Shown: positions 1-9,815, counted from the first letter of the stretch. The stretch is 64,000 nucleotides of DNA from Vibrio profundi (GCF_005281835.1 NZ_RZIS01000008.1:160720-224719); one strand, 5' to 3'. Notes: a model not told the origin generated them from the letters alone. Numbers and translations are program-made.

Positions 1-1
1 A

Positions 2-469
2 GTGCTAGAAGGTTACTTCGCCAATTCAGAACAGCTAAAAACACGCTTATGGATTCGTACAGGTGAATATAATGGTAAGCCGCACGCTGCTGGTATGCTG
101 CTACAAGTGATGCCTGACGGCACTGGTACTCCAAATGATTTCGAGCACCTAGAGCAACTAACAGACACAGTGAAAAACGAAGAGTTATTCTCTCTAGAAG
201 CAAACGAACTGCTTTACCGTTTGTACAACCAAGAGAAAGTACAGCTTTTCACGCCTCAACCAGTAGAGTTCTTCTGCGGATGTTCTCGTGAGCGTAGTGG
301 CTCTGCGATTATTACTGTCGCGAAAGAAGAGATCTACGACATCTTAACTACTGAAGGCAGCGTTGCTCTTCACTGTGATTATTGTGGTACTAACTACTCT
401 TTCGACAAGAGCGATGTTGACGCTTTATATGCCGATGCAGCGGATAAGGGCAATAATACGGTTCATTAA
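2..469 (+). CDS. hslO: Hsp33 redox-regulated chaperone, C-terminal part (truncated by window edge)
   Basis: Hsp33 is a cytosolic holdase chaperone switched on by oxidation. The visible 155 residues are the C-terminal half: the linker region and the zinc-binding redox switch, seen as a CGC pair followed about 30 residues later by CDYC, which is the CxC...CxxC pattern of the family. The reading frame runs in from before base 1, so the GTG at base 2 is an internal valine and not the start. The gene ends in TAA and is followed by a good terminator. In enterobacteria hslO also sits just upstream of pckA, as here. Identification is firm; the N-terminal domain lies outside the window. Confidence 0.95.
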   Translation: MLEGYFANSEQLKTRLWIRTGEYNGKPHAAGMLLQVMPDGTGTPNDFEHLEQLTDTVKNEELFSLEANELLYRLYNQEKVQLFTPQPVEFFCGCSRERSGSAIITVAKEEIYDILTTEGSVALHCDYCGTNYSFDKSDVDALYADAADKGNNTVH

Positions 470-504
470 TTTACCGCGTTTAGCAAACACGTAATTTACC
501 CAAC

Positions 505-533
505 AAAAGGCCAGCGTAATGCTGGCCTTTTTG
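505..533 (+). terminator. Rho-independent terminator after hslO
   Basis: GGCCAGC / GCTGGCC stem with a GTAAT loop, followed by TTTTTG, 36 bases past the hslO stop codon. It separates hslO from pckA. Confidence 0.85.
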
Positions 534-805
534 TGATCCAAAGCCAGTATTCACGGGGCTTTCACGTAATAAAATCACTGCTTAATTTTAATCAATTAAT
601 AATCATTTTGATCTAGCGCAAAGGTTTGCGCACAGGATAAACTAGCCCTACCAATATGTGACGAGACACTTAAAACCTTATGGTTTTTATGGGTATATTT
701 TGAGCTATACCCTGCTTCCCAATCTCGTGACAAGAATGGTGAGCTGATAAAAATAATTACAAATTAATACCAAAATCCCTACAAAATATCCTACAAGGAG
801 CACCT
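534..805 (+). promoter_or_regulatory. pckA upstream region with a 16-bp palindrome
   Basis: AT-rich gap of about 270 bases before pckA. It holds a perfect inverted repeat at 616-631 (GCGCAAA, two-base gap, TTTGCGC) and a TGTGA half-site near 657. A strong Shine-Dalgarno (AAGGAG, about 794-799) precedes the pckA ATG. E. coli pckA needs cAMP-CRP, but I see no full CRP site here, only a half-site. The palindrome is a plausible operator of unknown owner. Confidence 0.4.
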
Positions 806-2431
806 ATGACCGTTATGGAACATACAAAGGCTGCACAAATTGATCTTACCAAACACGGGCTAACTGGTGTAACTGAGGTTCTGCGTAACCCAAGTTACGA
901 GCAGTTATTCGTTGAAGAAACACTACCAGGTCTAGAAGGCTACGAAAAAGGTGTAGTCACTGAACTAGGCTCGGTTGCTGTTGACACTGGTATCTTTACT
1001 GGACGCTCACCAAAAGATAAATACATCGTAAAAGATGACACTACCCGCGATACCATGTGGTGGTCAGATCAAGGCAAAAACGACAACAAACCTATCACGA
1101 CTGAAGTATGGAATGAGCTAAAAGAGCTTGTGACAACGCAGCTATCAGGCAAACGCCTGTTTGTGATTGACGGTTATTGTGGTGCTAACCCAGATACGCG
1201 TCTTAGCGTACGAATCATTACTGAAGTAGCGTGGCAAGCGCACTTCGTTAAGAACATGTTCATTCGTCCAACTGACGAAGAGCTAGCAACGTTCGAACCT
1301 GATTTCGTGGTAATGAACGGTGCTAAAACAACTAACCCTAATTGGGAAAAGCAGGGTCTAAACTCTGAAAACTTCGTTGCTTTCAACCTAACAGAGCGCG
1401 TTCAAATCATCGGTGGTACTTGGTACGGCGGTGAGATGAAGAAAGGCATGTTCGCAATGATGAACTACCTACTTCCTCTGCAAGGTATTGCTTCAATGCA
1501 CTGTAGTGCTAACGTGGGCGAGAAAGGCGATGTAGCGGTATTCTTCGGCCTATCAGGTACAGGTAAAACAACGCTTTCAACCGATCCTAAACGTCAGCTT
1601 ATCGGTGATGACGAGCACGGTTGGGACGACGATGGTATCTTCAACTTTGAAGGCGGTTGCTACGCAAAAACGATTCGCCTGTCTAAAGAAGCGGAACCAG
1701 AAATCTACAACGCGATCCGTCGTGATGCGCTACTAGAAAACGTAACGGTTCGTGGTGATGGTTCTATCGATTTTGATGACGGTTCTAAGACAGAAAACAC
1801 TCGTGTTTCTTACCCAATTCACCACATCGAGAACATCGTTAAGCCAGTATCAAAAGCAGGTCACGCTCAAAAAGTTATCTTCCTAACTGCAGATGCATTC
1901 GGCGTGCTTCCTCCAGTTTCTAAGCTAACGCCAGAGCAAACGAAGTACCACTTCCTATCTGGTTTCACTGCGAAGCTTGCAGGTACGGAGCGTGGCATCA
2001 CAGAACCAACCCCAACGTTCTCAGCAGCGTTTGGCGCGGCATTCCTAACACTTCACCCAACTCAGTACGCTGAAGTGCTAGTGAAGCGTATGGAAGCAGC
2101 GGGGGCGGAAGCTTACCTAGTCAATACAGGTTGGAACGGCACTGGTAAACGTATCTCTATCCAAGATACTCGTGGCATCATCGACGCTATCCTAGATGGC
2201 TCAATCGACGAAGCGGATACCAAAGTAATTCCAATGTTCAACCTTGAAGTGCCACTAGCACTGCATGACGTTGACTCTGGTATTCTTGACCCACGCGATA
2301 CGTACACGGATCCACTTCAGTGGGAAAGCAAGGCGAAAGACCTAGCGGAACGCTTTATCAATAACTTTGATAAGTACACCGACAACGATGAAGGTAAAGC
2401 ACTAGTAGCAGCAGGTCCTCAGCTAGACTAA
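806..2431 (+). CDS. pckA: Phosphoenolpyruvate carboxykinase (ATP)
   Basis: PckA converts oxaloacetate plus ATP to phosphoenolpyruvate, CO2 and ADP, the first committed step of gluconeogenesis, in the cytosol. The 541-residue length matches the ATP-type family (E. coli 540). The phosphate loop GLSGTGKTTLS is at about 248-258, followed by the metal-binding GDDEHGWDDDG stretch, and the N-terminal GRSPKDKY motif is intact. AAGGAG lies 7 bases before the ATG at 806; another ATG is three codons on, with a poorer distance. The gene stands alone, flanked by terminators on both sides. Confidence 0.98.
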   Translation: MTVMEHTKAAQIDLTKHGLTGVTEVLRNPSYEQLFVEETLPGLEGYEKGVVTELGSVAVDTGIFTGRSPKDKYIVKDDTTRDTMWWSDQGKNDNKPITTEVWNELKELVTTQLSGKRLFVIDGYCGANPDTRLSVRIITEVAWQAHFVKNMFIRPTDEELATFEPDFVVMNGAKTTNPNWEKQGLNSENFVAFNLTERVQIIGGTWYGGEMKKGMFAMMNYLLPLQGIASMHCSANVGEKGDVAVFFGLSGTGKTTLSTDPKRQLIGDDEHGWDDDGIFNFEGGCYAKTIRLSKEAEPEIYNAIRRDALLENVTVRGDGSIDFDDGSKTENTRVSYPIHHIENIVKPVSKAGHAQKVIFLTADAFGVLPPVSKLTPEQTKYHFLSGFTAKLAGTERGITEPTPTFSAAFGAAFLTLHPTQYAEVLVKRMEAAGAEAYLVNTGWNGTGKRISIQDTRGIIDAILDGSIDEADTKVIPMFNLEVPLALHDVDSGILDPRDTYTDPLQWESKAKDLAERFINNFDKYTDNDEGKALVAAGPQLD

Positions 2432-2468
2432 CGCAGCTACATTGCCTTAAAAGTGATATTTCTGTAGC

Positions 2469-2496
2469 AAGCCCCTCTTTTGAGGGGCTTTTTTGT
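2469..2496 (+). terminator. Rho-independent terminator after pckA
   Basis: AGCCCCTC / GAGGGGCT stem followed by TTTTTTG, 38 bases past the pckA stop. It overlaps the TTG at 2493 that would open a longer reading of the next gene, which argues against that start. Confidence 0.88.
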
Positions 2497-2582
2497 TGAA
2501 GCCTCGCGTTTTTTGTTCCACTCTATTTGCAACGCATTACGGTCAACCAAAGCCGAAAGTTCATCATGGAGTATTTCAAGGA

Positions 2583-4541
2583 ATGAAGAAGGCGCTCATT
2601 ACACTCTCGCTGTTACTCATGCTCATCACCGTTTCGATTGGTGGATTCCTTGCTAGCCTGAATACTCAATATGGTGCGCCGGTCATCAATTATGTATTCA
2701 ACTCTCTATTTAACGTGCCTGTCAAAGTAGAATCGACCAGCGTTAGTATGCCCTATCATCTCACATTATCTGGCGTCGATATCACAGCGAACGACACGCA
2801 TTATTTAGAACAAGTGGACATTTGGTTCGAGCTAAACAGCCTTACTCAAAGACGACCAATCATTAGCAGCCTACTGATCGATGGAGCCAGCCTTCAGCAT
2901 GGTCTAGATAACTTCTCGATTCATGATTTCATCGATCAATATCAAGTCACGCTCCACCAGCTGGCGATCAATAACCTCGATTATGCGCAGGATGAGTTCA
3001 ACTCTCGTGGTGTTAACCTTCAAGTAAAGAACCCTCAGTGGCTTTCTTCGACACAACGCTTTCCTTTTGGTGAACTGCAACTGACTGCCGAGCAAATTTA
3101 CTGGCACGGTGAAGCGATCGACCGATTGCTTATCGACGCCGACTTTAAGCCTCAAGATAGTACGATTTACGGCAGCTCTTTCACTTGGCGCGGCGCCAAA
3201 GTATCAGGGCAAGCTGAGCAGTTCACCCAAAACTGGTCGCTCATTAATGTCACACTCGATGGCCTGATTCTAGACTCAGCTCAAACGACTGAAATCTTCA
3301 GCAAGCCTTGGCCAATAGAGCTCATCAATATTAACCACATTAATAGTTTAGACATTATCCGCAGCGACCTGAAAGGGCAAAGCTGGCACTTAGCTGGATT
3401 TGATATGTCTGTTGAAAACCTATCACTCCCCTTTAAGCCTTGGCAACAAACACAGGGCGAGCTCTCTATTCAAGCCGAAGGTATTTCCGCCAACCAACAA
3501 CCGTTGGTAGGCCCGAGTTTAAACTTATCCTTCACGCCTAATCAGATCGCCATCAACCAGTTTTCTGGCCAATGGCAACAAGGAAGGATCCAACTCAATG
3601 GCGCACTCACTCCAAACCGAATAGATTTGGCTCAACTATCGCTTCAAGGGATCAAGTGGTCATCAGATCACAAGCAACCAGATCTTCCACTTCCTAGTTG
3701 GGTTCAACAGCTCAATGACATCAGCATTCAAGAGCTATCTATCAAACGCAGCCAATTTATCCAACTGGCTGAAGAGCCATTTTGGCAAATATCGGGGTTA
3801 GATGTTGAGGGTAAGCAACTTCAGCTGTTATCCCAAGGGAAAGCTGGATTATGGCAAGGAGAACTACGAGCAGCAGTGAACAATGCCAGCTACGATAAAA
3901 TACTGACCTCTCACGCTGTCGTCGAGATGAACAGTAAACAGGGCCGATGGCAACTTACGCGCCTCTTTGCACCGCTCGCAGAAGGTTATATCGAAGCCGA
4001 GGCCAATCTCAATTTTGCTGCGCTCAGCCAACCTTGGAACGTGCTAGTAACTGCAGATGGTATACCGACCCTACCTGTATTCTCTCGATTAGGTTTGCCG
4101 GTTGCTTTACACGGCCTCGCGGAATTTGAACTGCAAGCCAAAGGTTTAGTTGGTGATCAAAGCATGCTCGCACACTCTTTGACGGGACAGCTGAACGGCT
4201 CTATTCGTAATGCTGGGGTTGAAGTGCCTAATACTGATGAGGAAAAAACCAAAGCACTGCCTGTATCGATCTCAGACATAAAAATTCAGATGGACCGAGG
4301 CCGGATTATATTTGAAGGAGTCGATATTACTGGCGAGGAAACCAAAGGTATTGTTGCTGAAGGAGAGGTGGATTTATTGACTCCCGAGCAGCACAAACTG
4401 CCGATTAACTTGAATCAAGGATGTTATTCACTTACGGGAGACTTCATCAGTGGTGAGTATCAACAGAACGTCGAGTGTGTTGATACCGATACCATCCACT
4501 CCACACCATCGCAAGCCACACCCGAGGATTCAGAGGAGTAA
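2583..4541 (+). CDS. AsmA family protein
   Basis: A 652-residue envelope protein with one N-terminal membrane anchor (about residues 4-26, KKALITLSLLLMLITV...) and a long periplasmic beta-rich part. AsmA-like proteins are elongated, bridge-like proteins implicated in outer-membrane lipid homeostasis. Repeated short segments such as LxLxGxxxxxxx with alternating hydrophobics, and the C-terminal block around VSISDIKIQMDRGRI, fit the AsmA C-terminal domain. I chose the ATG at 2583 because AAGGA lies just before it and the hydrophobic anchor starts there; the longer frame opens inside the pckA terminator. No operon partner: the next gene is convergent and only one base away. Confidence 0.75.
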   Translation: MKKALITLSLLLMLITVSIGGFLASLNTQYGAPVINYVFNSLFNVPVKVESTSVSMPYHLTLSGVDITANDTHYLEQVDIWFELNSLTQRRPIISSLLIDGASLQHGLDNFSIHDFIDQYQVTLHQLAINNLDYAQDEFNSRGVNLQVKNPQWLSSTQRFPFGELQLTAEQIYWHGEAIDRLLIDADFKPQDSTIYGSSFTWRGAKVSGQAEQFTQNWSLINVTLDGLILDSAQTTEIFSKPWPIELININHINSLDIIRSDLKGQSWHLAGFDMSVENLSLPFKPWQQTQGELSIQAEGISANQQPLVGPSLNLSFTPNQIAINQFSGQWQQGRIQLNGALTPNRIDLAQLSLQGIKWSSDHKQPDLPLPSWVQQLNDISIQELSIKRSQFIQLAEEPFWQISGLDVEGKQLQLLSQGKAGLWQGELRAAVNNASYDKILTSHAVVEMNSKQGRWQLTRLFAPLAEGYIEAEANLNFAALSQPWNVLVTADGIPTLPVFSRLGLPVALHGLAEFELQAKGLVGDQSMLAHSLTGQLNGSIRNAGVEVPNTDEEKTKALPVSISDIKIQMDRGRIIFEGVDITGEETKGIVAEGEVDLLTPEQHKLPINLNQGCYSLTGDFISGEYQQNVECVDTDTIHSTPSQATPEDSEE

Positions 4542-4542
4542 A

Positions 4543-5484
4543 CTACTCCTCATCTGAAGAGGGCTGAGGCTCCTGAAGCACTTTCTTATAATCAGGAAGC
4601 AACATGTAAGTCCCCACAAACTCTACCGCGGCCACATCACCACTGTAGATGGTTACGTGAATCACAATACGAGCCTTTCTACCTGAAGCAAGCCTATCTA
4701 AATCGCCACTGATCCCGTCTAGTGACGTCGATGCGACTGGGCTTTGCTCGACAGGATGACGATAACGAATATTACTGTCGGCCAGAACGATATCACCACT
4801 CAAGCCACGCTCTTTCATCAACAGCCAAGTCATGCCCCAGCCTGTCAATGTTGCCAACGTAAAAGCTGAGCCGGCAAACATGGTGTTGTGAGGGTTTAAG
4901 TTAGGGTTTAGCTGAGCACTACATTCAAACTGATAACCTGTGTATTGGTTGATCTTGATGCCCATTTTGTCACTGATCGGGATTTGGTTTTCCCAACGTT
5001 CTTGGAGCTCACTACACCATTCAGGACGGCGCAACACATCAGCCATAGGGTCTAGCGGCTTGACCATTTGTTGATGTCGAACTGGACCACGCTGATCATT
5101 AATTTCTCCGCGACGCTCAAAGCTGTTTTTCTCATAGAAAGCGATCGCATCTTCACGCGCATTACACACCAAGCGTTTAGCGCCTTCTTGACGGGCTAAC
5201 GACTCTAGCGCCACCAAAATCAAGGACCCCATACCCTTACTACGACGTGAATTCTTCACAGCCATGTAGCGGATCTGCCCTTCAAAATCAGGAGTAATGT
5301 ATAAACGGCCAATCGCCATCGGACGTCCACGTCCATCCACAATCATTCGATGGTGGCTCATAGGATCATATTCGTCACGCTCTGAACCGATCGGCATCCG
5401 CCAAGGTTCACGTAACATCTGCCAACGAAAGTGGTAATACTTGTTCAGTTGGTTTTCTGTTTTAGGCGTTATTAGTTTAAACAT
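4543..5484 (-). CDS. fabY: Bifunctional GNAT acetyltransferase / hotdog-fold YiiD-type protein
   Basis: A two-domain cytosolic protein of 313 residues. Residues about 1-145 are a GNAT domain (YMAVKNSRRSKGMGSLIL is the acetyl-CoA-binding loop, with the following NAREDAIAFYEKNSFE). Residues about 165-300 are a hotdog thioesterase-like domain (NPNLNPHNTMFAGS...GWG). This is the architecture of E. coli YiiD, also called FabY or MadA, which work on malonyl-ACP decarboxylation links to fatty-acid initiation; the family function is from memory. It is the last gene of a leftward yihY-dtd-fabY operon, the same order as in E. coli, which supports orthology. It ends one base from the convergent AsmA gene. 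Confidence 0.85.
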   Translation of the reverse strand: MFKLITPKTENQLNKYYHFRWQMLREPWRMPIGSERDEYDPMSHHRMIVDGRGRPMAIGRLYITPDFEGQIRYMAVKNSRRSKGMGSLILVALESLARQEGAKRLVCNAREDAIAFYEKNSFERRGEINDQRGPVRHQQMVKPLDPMADVLRRPEWCSELQERWENQIPISDKMGIKINQYTGYQFECSAQLNPNLNPHNTMFAGSAFTLATLTGWGMTWLLMKERGLSGDIVLADSNIRYRHPVEQSPVASTSLDGISGDLDRLASGRKARIVIHVTIYSGDVAAVEFVGTYMLLPDYKKVLQEPQPSSDEE

Positions 5485-5555
5485 GAATATCCTTAGTGCG
5501 GATAACTAGAAAGTCACCAATTGATGTTCTTTTCCATTATCCATTAAAATCCGTT

Positions 5556-5990
5556 TTATACTTGCAACCAGAATGTCACAGGGCCATCGTTTACCAGTGA
5601 CACTTTCATATCTGCGGCAAATTGCCCTCTTTCTGTCGGTAATAGCAGTTCGCATTGATCTGAGAAGTAATCGTATAGACGCTCTGCATCAGCAGGATGT
5701 GCTCCTTTAGAAAACCCTGCACGTGTACCTTTTTTCGTATCGGCTGGCAAAGTAAATTGCGATACCACCAATACCTTTCCGCCCACCTGCTTCACGTTCA
5801 GGTTCATCTTACCGTCATCGTCTTCAAACACACGGTAAGTCGTTACGCGTTCTACCAGGCGTTTCGCTTTCGCTTCATCATCGTCTTTTTCTACGCCTAA
5901 TAAAACCAGTAGACCTTGGTCGATTTCACCAACAGTATCACCATTTACTCGAACGGCGGCTTCACTTACCCTTTGAATCAGTGCTATCAC
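5556..5990 (-). CDS. dtd: D-aminoacyl-tRNA deacylase
   Basis: Dtd hydrolyses D-amino acids (and glycine from mischarged tRNA-Ala) off tRNA, a cytosolic proofreading step. The 144-residue length is typical (E. coli 145). Diagnostic motifs are MIALIQRVSEAAVRV at the start, the SQFTL catalytic motif at about 78-82, and the NDGPVTFWLQV C-terminus carrying the Gly-cisPro motif. The start overlaps the end of yihY by 29 bases, so the two are translationally linked. Middle gene of the yihY-dtd-fabY operon. Confidence 0.97.
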   Translation of the reverse strand: MIALIQRVSEAAVRVNGDTVGEIDQGLLVLLGVEKDDDEAKAKRLVERVTTYRVFEDDDGKMNLNVKQVGGKVLVVSQFTLPADTKKGTRAGFSKGAHPADAERLYDYFSDQCELLLPTERGQFAADMKVSLVNDGPVTFWLQV

Positions 5991-6903
5991 TGCTTGTTCC
6001 TTCTACGACTTCATCTTGCTTATCCGCAGAGTGTACCATTTCTACTTGCTGACTCCACTGTTCACGTTCACCTAATGCTGCTGTGACTTCTGCACCAATC
6101 AAAACAATCAACCAACAGAGATAGACCCAAACAAACAAAATAGGAATAGCCGCAAGTGCGCCATAGATCAGCTGGTACGAAGGAAACTGGGTGATATAAG
6201 CCGCAAACCCTTTCTTGCTTAACTCAAACAATATCGCGGCAACAAAAGCGCCCAGCACCGCATGCGACACATACACCTTCTTATTTGGCACTAAGAGATA
6301 TAAGCCAACAAATGCACTAAACGATAAGATGAATGGTAGCCAACGTAGCAGTAAGTTAAATGCACCAGAAATGGTCTCGCTTTCTAGCAATTTCAAAGAC
6401 GTCACATAAGACGTCGCAGCAATACTCGCCCCAACCAGAATTGGTCCAAGCGTCAAAACCATCCAATACATCGAAAATGAAAAGACCGCTCGGCGTTTTT
6501 GCGTCACACGCCATATGTAGTTTAAATTCTTATCAATGTTAGAGATCAGCATTAACGCCGCCACGAATAAAAACACACTACCTACCGCTGTCATTTTGCC
6601 AGTGTTAGAGACGAACTCGAGTAACGCGCCATGGACCGCATCTCCAGCAGCCGGAACAAAGTTATTGATAATAAAGTTCTGGAGTACGATGCCTACATCG
6701 GCGAATACCGAAAATGACGACAAGATAGACAATAATACTGTCAACATTGGCACAATTGACAGCAATGTAATATAGGCAAGATAACCGGCATTCACATTGA
6801 CGCGATCATGCTTCATGCGGGTGAGTAGGTATTTAAAAAATGGGATACCCAGTTCAACAACCTTCTGAACTCTCAACTTGTAACTCCCTTGTAACTCGTT
6901 CAT
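5962..6903 (-). CDS. yihY: YihY/BrkB family inner-membrane protein
   Basis: A 313-residue polytopic membrane protein of the YihY (UPF0761, BrkB-like) family, function unknown. About six hydrophobic segments are visible, beginning with LAYITLLSIVPMLTVLLSIL (about 42-61) and ending with a long IPILFVWVYLCWLIVLIGAEV helix, followed by a charged cytoplasmic tail. The family hallmark NAGYLAYITLLSIVPML is present. First gene of the operon with dtd and fabY; the divergent DUF2959 gene starts 43 bases upstream, so the two share a short promoter region. Confidence 0.92.
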   Translation of the reverse strand: MNELQGSYKLRVQKVVELGIPFFKYLLTRMKHDRVNVNAGYLAYITLLSIVPMLTVLLSILSSFSVFADVGIVLQNFIINNFVPAAGDAVHGALLEFVSNTGKMTAVGSVFLFVAALMLISNIDKNLNYIWRVTQKRRAVFSFSMYWMVLTLGPILVGASIAATSYVTSLKLLESETISGAFNLLLRWLPFILSFSAFVGLYLLVPNKKVYVSHAVLGAFVAAILFELSKKGFAAYITQFPSYQLIYGALAAIPILFVWVYLCWLIVLIGAEVTAALGEREQWSQQVEMVHSADKQDEVVEGTSSDSTDSKGK

Positions 6904-6945
6904 AGTCCTAATTAATATTCTGCAACTTAACTATAGGAAACTAGG

Positions 6946-7587
6946 ATGCCTTATTTAATTGCTATAGTGCTATCTATTTTTACCTTAACTGGATGTCAGT
7001 CTGCATATTATTCCGCGATGGAAAAAGTGGGCTACCACAAGCGTGACATCATGGTTAATCGAGTTGAAGACGCCAAGCAGTCCCAACAAGACGCACAACA
7101 AGAATTCTCTAGCGCACTCGAAGTTCTCTCCTCACTCACCAACTTCAACGGTGGAGAGCTTGAAGGTATGTACAACACCATCAACGGCAAATACCAAGAC
7201 AGTGAACAAGCCGCACAAGATGTCAGCGACCGTATTGCCGCGATAGAAGATGTCTCTGCGGCATTATTCGAAGAATGGCAAGATGAGCTAGACCTTTATA
7301 CCAGTGATAAATTACGTCGCTCTAGTGAGCAAAAGCTTAACGATACGAAATCTTCCTACAAAGCCATGATTTCAGCGATGAAACGAGCTGAGAAAAAAAT
7401 GACACCGGTACTCAATACCTTGCGCGATAACACCTTGTACTTGAAGCACAACCTCAACGCTAGTGCCATAGGCGCACTACAAGGGGAGTTTATGACATTA
7501 GAACGCGACATCCAATTCGCCATTAAACAGATGAATACTGCAATTGCAGAATCAGATAGGTTTTTGAATAAACTAAAAACCAAATAG
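6946..7587 (+). CDS. DUF2959 family lipoprotein
   Basis: A 213-residue predicted lipoprotein. The N-terminus is a signal peptide ending in the lipobox LTGC (Cys at residue 17), so the mature protein is lipid-anchored in the periplasm. The rest is almost wholly alpha-helical and coiled-coil-like, rich in Gln, Glu and Lys, matching DUF2959 as I know it. Function unknown. The start ATG follows an AGGAAACTAGG stretch. Divergent from yihY and ended by a terminator shared with typA. Confidence 0.8.
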   Translation: MPYLIAIVLSIFTLTGCQSAYYSAMEKVGYHKRDIMVNRVEDAKQSQQDAQQEFSSALEVLSSLTNFNGGELEGMYNTINGKYQDSEQAAQDVSDRIAAIEDVSAALFEEWQDELDLYTSDKLRRSSEQKLNDTKSSYKAMISAMKRAEKKMTPVLNTLRDNTLYLKHNLNASAIGALQGEFMTLERDIQFAIKQMNTAIAESDRFLNKLKTK

Positions 7588-7621
7588 GTTAGAAATTCGA
7601 AACCTTTATCCAGCACGAATA

Positions 7622-7658
7622 CAAAAAGGGCGAGAAGTGAATCACTTCTCGCCCTTTT
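7622..7658. terminator. Bidirectional terminator between the DUF2959 gene and typA
   Basis: AAAAAGGGCGAGAAGTG / CACTTCTCGCCCTTTT perfect long stem with a three-base loop; runs of A on the left and T on the right let it end transcripts from both convergent genes. Confidence 0.9.
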
Positions 7659-7682
7659 CTATACGCTTAAACGTTAGCTAAA

Positions 7683-9515
7683 TTATGCTTTAGCTGGACG
7701 TGCTGCACGTTTACGTTCGTTCTCAGTAAGGAACTTCTTACGGATACGAATGTTTTCTGGTGTTACTTCTACTAGTTCATCTTCATCGATAAACTCAAGA
7801 GCTTGCTCTAGAGTGTACTTGATAGCAGGAGTAAGAACTTGCGCTTCATCAGTACCTGATGCACGAACGTTAGTTAGCTGCTTACCTTTCAGACAGTTAA
7901 CTGTTAGGTCGTTTGAACGGTTATGAATACCGATAACTTGACCTTCGTAAACTTCATCCGCGTGCTCAGAGAACAGACGACCGCGCTCTTGCAGGTTGAA
8001 TAGTGCGTAAGTCAGAGCTTTACCCGTTGCGTTCGAGATTAGAACACCGTTATTACGTTGACCAATTACACCACCTTTGTGTGGACCGTAGTGATCAAAT
8101 GTATGGTAAAGAAGACCAGAACCTGAAGTTAACGTCATGAACTCAGTTTGGAAACCGATAAGACCACGAGAAGGCATCATGAAGTCCATACGAACACGGC
8201 CTTTACCGTCTGGTGCCATGTCAGTCAGCTCACCTTTACGTAGACCGATGTTTTCCATGATACCGCCTTGGTGCTCTTCAAGAACATCAATCGTTACTGT
8301 TTCGTACGGTTCCATTAGCTGACCATCTTCTTCTTTGATGATTACTTCTGGACGAGATACCGCAAGTTCGAAACCTTCACGACGCATGTTCTCGATCAGG
8401 ATAGATAGGTGAAGTTCACCACGACCTGAAACACGGAAACGATCTGGGTTATCAGTTTCTTCAACGCGTAGAGCTACGTTGTGTACTAGTTCTTTTTGTA
8501 GACGCTCAAGGATGTTACGTGAAGTCACAAACTTACCTTCTTTACCCGCGAACGGAGAAGTGTTTACTTGGAACGTCATCGTTACTGTTGGTTCATCAAC
8601 AGAAAGCGGAGTCATTGGCTCAACATTGTTTTGGTCACAGATAGTGTCTGAGATTTTCAGCTCACCAAGACCAGTAATTGCAATGATGTCACCAGCGTTA
8701 GCTTGATCCACTTCGTGACGCTCTAGGCCTAGGTAACCAAGAACTGTACCTACTTTACCGTTACGCTGCTTACCGTCAGCACCAACGATAGTCACTTGTT
8801 GGTTTGGCTTCACAGAACCACGAGTAACACGAGCAACACCGATTACACCTACGTAAGAGCTGTAATCAAGTTGAGAGATTTGCATTTGAAGTGAACCGTC
8901 GATATCAACGTTAGGCGCTTCAACAGTATCTACTACTGCTTGGAACAATGGTTCCATGTTCTCGCCTTCTTCGCCTTCTTCTAAAGAAGCCCAACCGTTA
9001 AGCGCTGAAGCGTAAACAACTTTAAAGTCTAGCTGTTCATCAGTCGCACCTAGGTTATCGAATAGGTCAAATACTTGATCCATAACCCAATCAGGACGAG
9101 CGCCAGGGCGGTCAATCTTGTTGATTACAACGATTGGCTTAAGGCCGTGTGCGAATGCTTTTTGCGTTACGAAACGAGTTTGAGGCATTGGGCCGTCAAC
9201 TGCGTCAACGATTAGTAGAACAGAGTCAACCATAGACATAATACGCTCAACTTCGCCACCGAAGTCCGCGTGTCCAGGAGTATCTACGATGTTGATGCGG
9301 TAGTCATTCCAGTTAATTGCTGTGTTTTTAGCAAGAATGGTAATGCCACGCTCTTTTTCGATGTCATTCGAATCCATGACACGCTCTTCAGCTTCACCAC
9401 GAGATTCAAGTGTGCCTGACTGTTGTAGCAGTTTATCAACCAGCGTTGTTTTACCGTGGTCAACGTGCGCGATAATCGCGATATTTCTTAACTTATCGAT
9501 CTGTGGAGTAGACAT
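7683..9515 (-). CDS. typA: Ribosome-associated translational GTPase TypA/BipA
   Basis: BipA is an EF-G-like GTPase that binds the 70S ribosome and helps 50S assembly, especially in the cold. All G motifs are visible: AHVDHGKTT (G1), DTPGH (G3), NKID (G4), followed by domain II, an EF-G-like domain V and the specific C-terminal domain (EDELVEVTPENIRIRKK). I place the start at the ATG at 9515 (MSTPQIDKLRN, 610 residues; E. coli 607) rather than the GTG five codons earlier, which lacks a Shine-Dalgarno. It is divergent from glnA across a 540-base regulatory gap, as in E. coli. Confidence 0.97.
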   Translation of the reverse strand: MSTPQIDKLRNIAIIAHVDHGKTTLVDKLLQQSGTLESRGEAEERVMDSNDIEKERGITILAKNTAINWNDYRINIVDTPGHADFGGEVERIMSMVDSVLLIVDAVDGPMPQTRFVTQKAFAHGLKPIVVINKIDRPGARPDWVMDQVFDLFDNLGATDEQLDFKVVYASALNGWASLEEGEEGENMEPLFQAVVDTVEAPNVDIDGSLQMQISQLDYSSYVGVIGVARVTRGSVKPNQQVTIVGADGKQRNGKVGTVLGYLGLERHEVDQANAGDIIAITGLGELKISDTICDQNNVEPMTPLSVDEPTVTMTFQVNTSPFAGKEGKFVTSRNILERLQKELVHNVALRVEETDNPDRFRVSGRGELHLSILIENMRREGFELAVSRPEVIIKEEDGQLMEPYETVTIDVLEEHQGGIMENIGLRKGELTDMAPDGKGRVRMDFMMPSRGLIGFQTEFMTLTSGSGLLYHTFDHYGPHKGGVIGQRNNGVLISNATGKALTYALFNLQERGRLFSEHADEVYEGQVIGIHNRSNDLTVNCLKGKQLTNVRASGTDEAQVLTPAIKYTLEQALEFIDEDELVEVTPENIRIRKKFLTENERKRAARPAKA

Positions 9516-9815
9516 GGACTTTCGATTCACTCATAAAAGTAGCCGCACATTACTCACCATCTGAATATGCGCCGCTAGCTTGATTAAAAAAACGGTCAAT
9601 AATATACCAGATTTTAGAAAAAACCCCAGAGATATGTGATCTCAGACAAGTCTTTTTTCAACTGGCCCGCGTCATGCGTTTGCAATAGTGCTCTGCCAAG
9701 CTTGATATCAAACAAATTATAGTCATTGTTTCATCAAATAGAGTCAGATCAGAAAAAAGTGGATTGACAACAAACTGAAATCATTGCTGAATGGTATGCG
9801 CTTGTGACTCATATT

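Noticed and set aside
657..678. CRP site before pckA
   Set aside because: Only the TGTGA half matches; the second half-arm (ACTTA) does not fit TCACA.
2493..2582. TTG start for the AsmA-family gene
   Set aside because: It falls inside the pckA terminator; the signal anchor and ribosome site support the ATG at 2583.
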